A DNA stretch of 64,000 nt from Myxocyprinus asiaticus. Its lineage: Eukaryota > Chordata > Actinopteri > Cypriniformes > Catostomidae. The position numbers and the translations under genes were made by a program. Shown piece by piece: positions 57,098 through 64,000 of the stretch. Where the stretch lies: contig NC_059368.1 in NCBI RefSeq assembly GCF_019703515.2, forward strand, positions 30,354,289 to 30,418,288, given 5' to 3'. Below the pieces are notes generated by a model. It saw only the letters and a list, made by a program, of their open reading frames with translations, was not told the DNA's origin and made no database searches. Position 1 is the first letter of the stretch, and each line of letters begins with the position of its first letter.

Positions 57098-59940
57098 TAT
57101 ACTGTATATTCAAAGGGCATTCATTTATTCAGCATTACAGTAAGTGGTGTTCATAATCTGACAATACAGGGATGGTCATGGCAAAGTGTCTACAAAATTT
57201 TCAAAGGTGCATCAAGATTTTGACTTTATACTGATACCTAATGGCATGGATGCAGCATTACAGAAAAATCTAAAGATTTTGTTTTCTACTGTAAAAATTG
57301 TAGAAATATATTGCAAGTGTATTTGTAAGCCATTATTTTTTTCCACAAACAAAAGAGTTATAATAAGGTGGTTAGTGTAACATTTAACTGAGACTTTGTT
57401 GCTAAAGAGAGGCAGAACACATTTTGGGATGTGTTTATTGGTAACAGTATTACATGGTGGGTTACATAAATCAAGAGAAAAAAAAACCTCTAAATCCACT
57501 GTAGAATGATGTTATCATCAAGATAAAAATAATGTGTCCTTTTAAATTACCAAATCAATAGCTGAGGTAAAGGCAAAATAAAAATGAACTCAAATGGTAA
57601 GGATTCCCATTCACCTTGATTTTCCTTATTCCCCCAAATCCAGATAAATATCTTTAAGGTCAAATTAAAATAGGACTCTGGCCATAAAATAGGAGGAAGT
57701 CATCACAGTTATGAAATGCTCTAATGTCTACAGATGCAATGAAAATAGGTGTCATTAATGATGGTGATAATCTCTAATTGAAGGTTGGATTACAGACAGA
57801 TATTCTGGTATTCAATTGTGTTTTAATTTGGAATCAGAAGGCCTTAAATTCAACATGAAATGTCAATCATAACCCATTTTACGTCTGTAATGTGACGTAT
57901 ATCTGAGTGAAACAGAATATTCAACAAATAAAGAATGTAGGGTGGAACTTGATCTTATCCAAAGGAAATTGGTTGGATCCTGAAATGTGAGTGTTTTATA
58001 CCATAATGGAGTCTTGAAATTTGCAGTTGTTCATGGCATCTCAACATATCCCAATGGTAATGCTTCATTTTCAAACCCATCGTTATTTGATATTAGTGAC
58101 ATACCCTTTATTACATTAACGTTAACCAGTATTAAATTACTGCATTAACTATTGGCTACATTTTAGAAAGGCTGCATTACTTACAACAGTAGCCTAAATA
58201 AATGTCCGAATGGTTATCAAACTATTGATTAACATTAACCAATTTGAATATTAACCAAAGTGACGTGACCTAAAAAAGGAAAGTTGTTTCAGAGGCTGAG
58301 AAAATTGATCAGATTAAAACAAAAGATAACGAAAAAAAAAAAAAAAGAAAAAAATTATTTGGAATAATGTGCACTGATGAATCATGCACAATATGACCAG
58401 AAACATGTAACAAGAAAGTATATAGGGTTCATTTTAATCTCATGTTGACTTTAATGTCTCTATGAGTGAATTTGTGTCTGTTGAAGTGTATGAATTTGTA
58501 TTTGTGTGCGTATTTTTATTATAGCTGCATTAGCATGAACACTGAGAAACCCCAGTCTTGCTTCATCACAGTTACCAGCTTTCTCTTGATAAACCAGAAG
58601 AGATCAGGACAGACTTAGAACCAGATGGCACATAGATATGACACCATCTACTTAACGCTGGGCCATTTTAATCATTTAAAACATAATAACAGTCTCACAT
58701 GTTTGTCTCGGGCCACTTTAAAAAGACTCCAGTCTCCATATCCTGCTGCAGTCAAGAGACTGACAACATGCTTGTGACTGTGAGACGGCAACGCAAACCG
58801 TTTAGGAGTTTGGGACACAAATGTTAATATTGCTTGGGTTTCATGAGGAGTTTGCACCACTAAGGCCAGCCTATTTTATGGCACGGAAGTCTGTAGGATG
58901 GAATGAACACTGTTAAAATCGGAACCATTATTCATTATTCATTGTTATTATTTGTAGTCATCATCGTCATTGTCATCATTATTATTAATAATAATAATTA
59001 TTATTATTTACAAAATGAGTTTGGCAAACCAACGATCATATTTTCAAGCCATGTTTACCCCTAAAGCACATCTAAAGTTGACTTCAAGGGCTCCACTGAC
59101 TTATAAAATAAAAATTCCATTTCAATGTCATGTTTTTTTTTTTTCATTAGTAGTGTACAAAAGCTATAGAGAAGGAACAGTTCAATTACAGATTCCAGTT
59201 TGTTTTTGCAATGTTCGTACCTTCCAAGCCCCCTGCCCAAATCTAATTAAGCTGCTCCGAAGTCTTTCCGGTGAAAGAGATTTGGCAAAAGTTGCTCCTT
59301 GTGTCAGTTCTCTGTCTGAAGGGTCCACAGAAAGTTACAGTTTGTGTTTTTATCTCTGCATAGCTTTCTAGCAGCAGAATCTCAAATATATGGGAGAGGA
59401 ATACCAAACAAGCCCAACTGGATGAATCACATAATTCACAGACGGATCCACTTGGACTACCTCGTGATCGATTACTGTGGTCTGATCTGCATGGAGGAAT
59501 GGGGAGGGGGGAAGAGTTTCCCATATCACGTGGTCTCTAAATTAGCAGAGACAGGAAGCAGGATGAAGACAGTGATTGGAAGAGAGAGAGAGGCTGCAGA
59601 GCTGCGCTCATAAGGCTATGAGGAGTGTTATTACGTTGGCTGATGCCCCGCTGTCAGTCCATGTGCAGGAAACACGGTGAAAAAGAACAAGAGAGAAAGA
59701 CAAAGAGTTTGTCTGTCACATTCCTGGCAGGGAGAAAAAGAGGAAGTTGTGTTGGTCTGGGGAGGGGGACAGGGCTATGTGAAGGCTATGTTGGACCTCG
59801 CTGCATTGGGCTGATTCTAGGAGAAGAGGACCATTGGGGCTGGAGTGACTGGTCACAGCACACAAACACAAATTAACACACTCATACACAAGTAGATGGG
59901 TTCACTTGCTCTCACACACATACAGATAGATGCACTTGCA

Positions 59941-59945
<5 letters not shown>
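57098..59945. other. Unassigned mostly unique sequence
   Basis: No exon, conserved domain or transposon protein could be recognised. Sequence near 59250-59850 is less AT-rich (for example AGGGGGACAGGGC) and could be exonic or regulatory for a neighbouring gene, but nothing decides this. Confidence 0.4.

Positions 59946-59947
<2 letters not shown>

Positions 59948-59981
<34 letters not shown>
59948..59981. repeat. (CA)n microsatellite
   Basis: About 17 CA units. Confidence 0.95.
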
Positions 59982-59984
<3 letters not shown>

Positions 59985-60284
59985 GCAGGGAATCGAACTC
60001 AGAATCCAGTGTCTTGGTCTCCTGCTCCCACAGCGATGATCACGTCTGTGCAAAGTTCCCATAATCCTTCACTTCTTCCCTTTGTTGATCTGGGCATAAA
60101 GAGGATCCTTCCCCTGAACACAAAAAGACCAGGGTTACTTAAATATCAACAAAACTGCAAAATTTATGTCAGTCTCTCTTCGTACACCCACTACAACATT
60201 CTTTGGAGTGGATGTTCCACTTGATGTCTAAAAGCAGAACTTTTATTGAAAAAGGCTTTTATTGTCATAGATCGCAGAGAGTGA

Positions 60285-60400
60285 GAGTAAATTATTAGGG
60301 AGAGAGAGGAGGAAATGTGATAAATGTGGCACAATTTACAGGCTAGATTCGAACCTGTGTTGCCCCTTTTATCACCATGACTGGACATCTCAACCCTGTA
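60285..60400 (-). mobile_element. SINE tail fragment with B box, second copy
   Basis: On the minus strand it reads CACAGGTTCGAATCTAGCC and ends TTTCCTCCTCTCTCTCCC TAA. It is related to 48437-48520. Confidence 0.6.
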
Positions 60401-60414
60401 GGTCCACACAATGT

Positions 60415-60739
60415 AAGTAAATGGTGATCAGACTTTTGTAGCTCCAAAAAGTCACATAAAGGAAACATAAAAGTAATCCATATGACTCCAGTGTTTAAAT
60501 CCATATCTTCAAAAGCGATTTAATAGGTGTGGGTGAGAAACAGAACAAAAGTTAAGTCCTTTTTTTAAACTCTAAATCTCCACTTTCATGTTTACATCAT
60601 AAAGTCACATGTGGTGCCTGTTTAGTTTCACTTTCATATCTGTAAGTGAAAGTAAAAGTCATACACATCTGGGATGGCATTAGGGCGAGTAGCCTAAATG
60701 ATAAGAACATTTTCGTTTTTGGGTGAACTAATCCTTTAA
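60415..60739. mobile_element. AGTTCACCC-family element, partial copy
   Basis: It contains AGTCACATAAAGG, ATCCATATGACTCCAGTG and CACATCTGGGATGGCAT, with right end GGGTGAACTAATCCTTTAA. Confidence 0.7.
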
Positions 60740-61740
60740 GAGTACATGCAGTCCACAGCACCACGGATCCCACTAAAAAACAGCTAATTTTGCTTGTTTG
60801 TGATTTAACATCATGCCAGCTTTCATGGCTATTTTCATGGTGAAAACTAGGTTAAAATGTTATATTAAAAGTGATTAAAACCCTGTATTATATTTTTTAA
60901 ATATATTAAAAACAGGAAATGTAACATATTTTTTTTTAAAATTAAAATAACACCACCAATGTCTGTTGAATAAGGCTATGTTCAAAATGGAATACTAGTA
61001 TATTGCTGCTTACTGCACAGTATATACTGTCTATATAATGTCTACTATATTTAAAAATAAATAGATAAATAAAAAAGTAAAATAAAAAAAGTATGCAATA
61101 TGCACAGTGCATAAATGTCTCAAACTGGACTACTGTATATTGTTTTCATATTATGTACATGTTTAATTCAATGAGTGGCGTCTAGTTATCACCTTAAAAA
61201 TAAATAAATGATTATTTGGCAGTGCTAATTGGTAGTGTCTATGTATACTAAGTGCAAATAACCAACCTTGATGGAAAAGGCTATTTCACTAACTACACCT
61301 ACTAATGCTCAGACAATTTACACTTGGTACAAAAATACTACTTCTGTTTACACTTTGTGAGACTAGCATCTCCCACTGTTTGCACTTAGTGTAAACAAGA
61401 TGCTATTTGGTGTTATTTACTGCTATTTACATCATACTGTTTAGCCTTCTGTAGGAAAAATTTGAGAAATATGCTTTCCCATTCACAGCCTATCTGTCAA
61501 ATATGCATAGTTCCTCCTATTCAACACCAGGTGGCAACAGAGGTCTTTAACACAAATACTGCAGTCACTAACTTGCTCCATGATACCATCAGCTCCCCCA
61601 GAGCTAACTGGAGAAAAATTGCTGCAGATTGGAGAGAGTGACCAAATACACCGGAAATGTACCAGCCCCTTCCTCTACTTCCAATGGACCGTATCTCATA
61701 TAGATATTCATATTCAGTCAAATTAAGTCATCACGGGAGT
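60740..61740. other. AT-rich sequence, no gene
   Basis: Around 61240-61440 GCAAATA and GTGCAAATAACC motifs resemble the arms of the 47345-48430 element. Nothing else recognised. Confidence 0.4.
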
Positions 61741-61754
61741 CTACCTTACTGGAA

Positions 61755-61860
61755 AGATCATTAATATTGATGCTGGTCCAGACTGCTTTTAAGCTGGTTA
61801 ATGCTAGTTTGGTGCTGGTCTTACTGGTGGACCAGCTTAGCCATACTATTCTCCAGCAAA
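61755..61860. repeat. GCTGGTT-rich dispersed repeat, copy 2
   Basis: GATGCTGGTCCAGACTGC to GGACCAGCTTAGCC matches the style and several blocks of 9530-9725. Confidence 0.55.
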
Positions 61861-62264
61861 TCACTTTAAAGTTTGATTTCAGTTGGACTAAGAAGGTAAT
61901 TCGTCTTTTTAAAGTATTTGTCCGGTTGAAATCATAACAGTTAAATTTTTTGCAAAGTTGGACTAACAGACCTAGATAATGTGATTGTAGCTCGGCTTTG
62001 ACCAGCATGTGTACACGTTAATCGGACCATAAATTGCCTCTGCATGGTGCACATGTTCTGAAAGACAGAAGTGATGGGCAATGTGTTTTTAATAGGGCAG
62101 TTAATCAATTAAAAATTTTCATCGAATTGATTAAATGATGTGCCGATTAATTAACCAAATTCATTGCATATGAATATTTACTGTGAATGGCCCCTAAATT
62201 AATTAAGAATATAATAAAACATTTCTAAATATAACTTATAATACATTTTATATTTCATACCATT

Positions 62265-62273
62265 CAAATACAT

Positions 62274-62354
<81 letters not shown>

Positions 62355-62370
62355 AGATGTAATGTATTTG
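62265..62370. repeat. (TA)n hairpin 1
   Basis: CAAATACATTACATCT (62265-62280) and its exact reverse complement AGATGTAATGTATTTG (62355-62370) flank about 74 bp of TA repeat. Confidence 0.9.
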
Positions 62371-62435
62371 AAAAAAGCAACAATATTTTTTACTTTTAAA
62401 TACACTTTTTGTGTTACCTGAATGCTTTATGTTTC

Positions 62436-62510
<75 letters not shown>

Positions 62511-62584
62511 GTATAGTGGAAACATAAAGCATTCAGGTGACACAAAAAGTGTATTTAAAAGTAAAAAATGCTGTTGCTTTTTTT
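62371..62584. repeat. (TA)n hairpin 2 with about 70-bp arms
   Basis: The left arm 62371-62440 (AAAAAAGCAACAATATTTTT to TTATGTTTCCACTA) returns reversed at 62514-62584 with few mismatches, around a TA/CA core of about 70 bp. Confidence 0.9.
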
Positions 62585-62694
62585 CTATATCATTGAACAT
62601 AACCCTATTATTGCCCTACTTCTCTTTGTGCTATTTTTAATTGTTGGTCTATGTAATCGTGTGCCAGACGGGCACTTTGGAAAAAGAAGTCCTG

Positions 62695-63045
62695 CCTGAC
62701 AGGTAAAACAGCCAATCACCTTTTAGATACAGATTTCACCTGTCAGTCAACTCGAGAGCGCACATGTGCATTAGCTGAACCAGCCTGAAAAAAGGTTTTT
62801 TGTGTGTGTGTGTGAACTGAGCTAAAAAAAAAAACAAACAAACAAAAACAAACAAAAAAAAAAACAATTTTTTATTGTCAGATTGAACTGCTGATTTCAG
62901 ATATGTTGAACAGTTTTGGAAATTTCAGTCTTTTCCCATTTAAGTAGATAGGAGCTGTACTTTTATGCCACTTGTTTACATAAAATACAGCTGCCCAGCC
63001 TGCCCAAGAGTGTTTCGAAGATGGCCACCAAGTGAACTGACTTGG
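62695..63045. repeat. Dispersed repeat family X, copy 3
   Basis: It shares CAGGTAAAACAGCCAATCAC, TTTTAGATACAGATTTCACC and TTTCAGTCTTTTCCCATT with 4750-5160, in the same orientation. Confidence 0.75.
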
Positions 63046-63310
63046 CTTGAAAGGGACTTTGTCCCAGCTCTGTGCAGCTGTTCTTGAGCGAAAAAGCACA
63101 TCTGGAAGGCTGAACTGCCTGGTTTCGTTGGTTTGATGAGGCACGTTGCCTGTACAGCTGGAGCTCTGACTGCCCCCTACTGCATCAAGGTGGTACACCA
63201 AACTTGAATTTCTCTGATAGTAAAAACATTCCTTTATACGGAAAGTACATACAGGTTGAGGGCATGATTAATTGCATTATTTTTTATAATTAATTAATCA
63301 CACTAAATTA

Positions 63311-64000
63311 ACAGGTTATATCATCAGCACTAGTTACTAACCCGGAAGACGAACATATCACAAAAAAGGCAGAGCCTAACGACCAGTGAATTTCTCTCAT
63401 GATAAAAAAAAAAAAAAAAAAAAAAAAAAAACTGTCCTTCTAAAAGGTATGAGCAACACGGCCAATGAGAATCAAAGAAGCGGAGCTTAGATAAGAAACA
63501 ATAGAGCTGTCAGTCCATGTTTGTCCAGACTGTGGCCGGAAGAACCCTACAGTCTGAAATCAGACCCTGTGAATCAGAATACACACAGCAATTACCACTC
63601 ACTTACTGACCTTTCCGCCCACTGCGGGTGCTCAAATGGACACACAGGGCTAAAGATGACAGGATAAGTGTTTTAGAGAGCAGAAGAGGGTGAATGAGCA
63701 AAATAGCAGATGATGAAATTAATTAAATAGAAAAAAAAAGGAAAAGAGGAGAGCCGAGCAGAAAGGCAGTGTGGGAGGAGGAACATAAAGAGAGGTGTTA
63801 GATGATGAAAGAAATGTGTGACTAAGCAAGTGAGAGGCAGAGAAAGACAAATAGATTAGTCAAAACTACTGAGAGAGAGAAAGGTAGAGAGAATGAAATA
63901 AATGGAGGAAAGAAAGGGATCGCTCTCAACAGCTGGAATATAAAGCAGAGAGTGCAGCACTGGCTCATATGCCAACAGAAGGTCACAGTCAGTGAGCGTG
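63311..64000. other. Right end of window, no gene recognised
   Basis: An A-run lies at 63403-63430 and purine-rich GAGAGA sequence after 63720. There may be an upstream region of a gene outside the window, but no exon is visible. Confidence 0.35.

Larger units (their letters stand above)
62093..63310 (+). repeat. Dispersed repeat family Y, enlarged copy 3
   Basis: The start AGGGCAGTTAATCAATTAAA and the end TTAATTAATCACACTAAATT match the outer parts of the 16860 and 19145 copies. It contains the two TA hairpins and a family X copy, so it has grown by insertion. Confidence 0.5.

Noticed and set aside
59230..59880. Possible exons of a further gene (for example a C8 component, expected near FYB2)
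   Set aside because: Frames here show no complement-type cysteine pattern or clear splice sites; position alone is not enough.

Overview
This window is vertebrate nuclear DNA from a teleost, most likely a cyprinid. The evidence is an AT-rich background, long (TA)n and (CA)n runs, many short inverted-repeat DNA transposons, DIRS-type tyrosine-recombinase retrotransposons, an L2-like LINE, a Ty3/gypsy element and tRNA-derived SINEs. Two host genes could be recognised, arranged tail to tail. The species call is an inference.

Host gene 1 (+ strand, about 7.3-18.1 kb) is prkaa2, the AMPK catalytic subunit alpha-2. Exons corresponding to 2, 3, 7, 8 and 9 of the vertebrate gene are recognisable, and exon 1 is presumably left of the window. 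This copy looks dead. The exons for the catalytic loop and activation segment (4-6) are absent. The flanking exons cannot be spliced in frame. The last exon carries two in-frame stops before the perfectly conserved C-terminal tail. This is what loss of one duplicate after genome duplication would look like.

Host gene 2 (- strand, about 32.4-45.9 kb) is a FYB/ADAP-family immune adaptor, fyb2 by synteny (FYB2 neighbours PRKAA2 in mammals) and by a C-terminal EAL-x-KL-x-x-FF motif. I traced 15 exons whose splice phases all agree, plus a weaker terminal exon. They include a 1.63-kb proline-rich exon, a charged coiled-coil segment and a helically extended SH3 domain. I see no disabling change in this gene.

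Most of the rest is transposon. Four DIRS-like copies are present: A (about 0.7-4.2 kb, -), B (about 14.55-16.85 kb, -), C (about 22.17-28.10 kb, +, near full length) and D (49.00-51.53 kb, -, internally deleted). A and B form one subfamily, C and D another. C abuts a gypsy fragment (20.47-22.17 kb). D sits inside the 3' UTR of an L2-like LINE (48.63 to about 54.48 kb). hAT-like elements with clean 8-bp target duplications interrupt DIRS A and other repeats, and a SINE with a 16-bp duplication interrupts DIRS B. From 54.5 kb to the right end I recognise only repeats, microsatellites and unassigned sequence.

No rRNA, functional tRNA, CRISPR or bacterial-type system is present. The most notable observations are the decaying prkaa2 copy, the DIRS D gag-recombinase fusion with a readable terminal junction, several precisely datable nested insertions, and two large hairpin-forming loci (6.14-6.37 kb and 62.27-62.58 kb).
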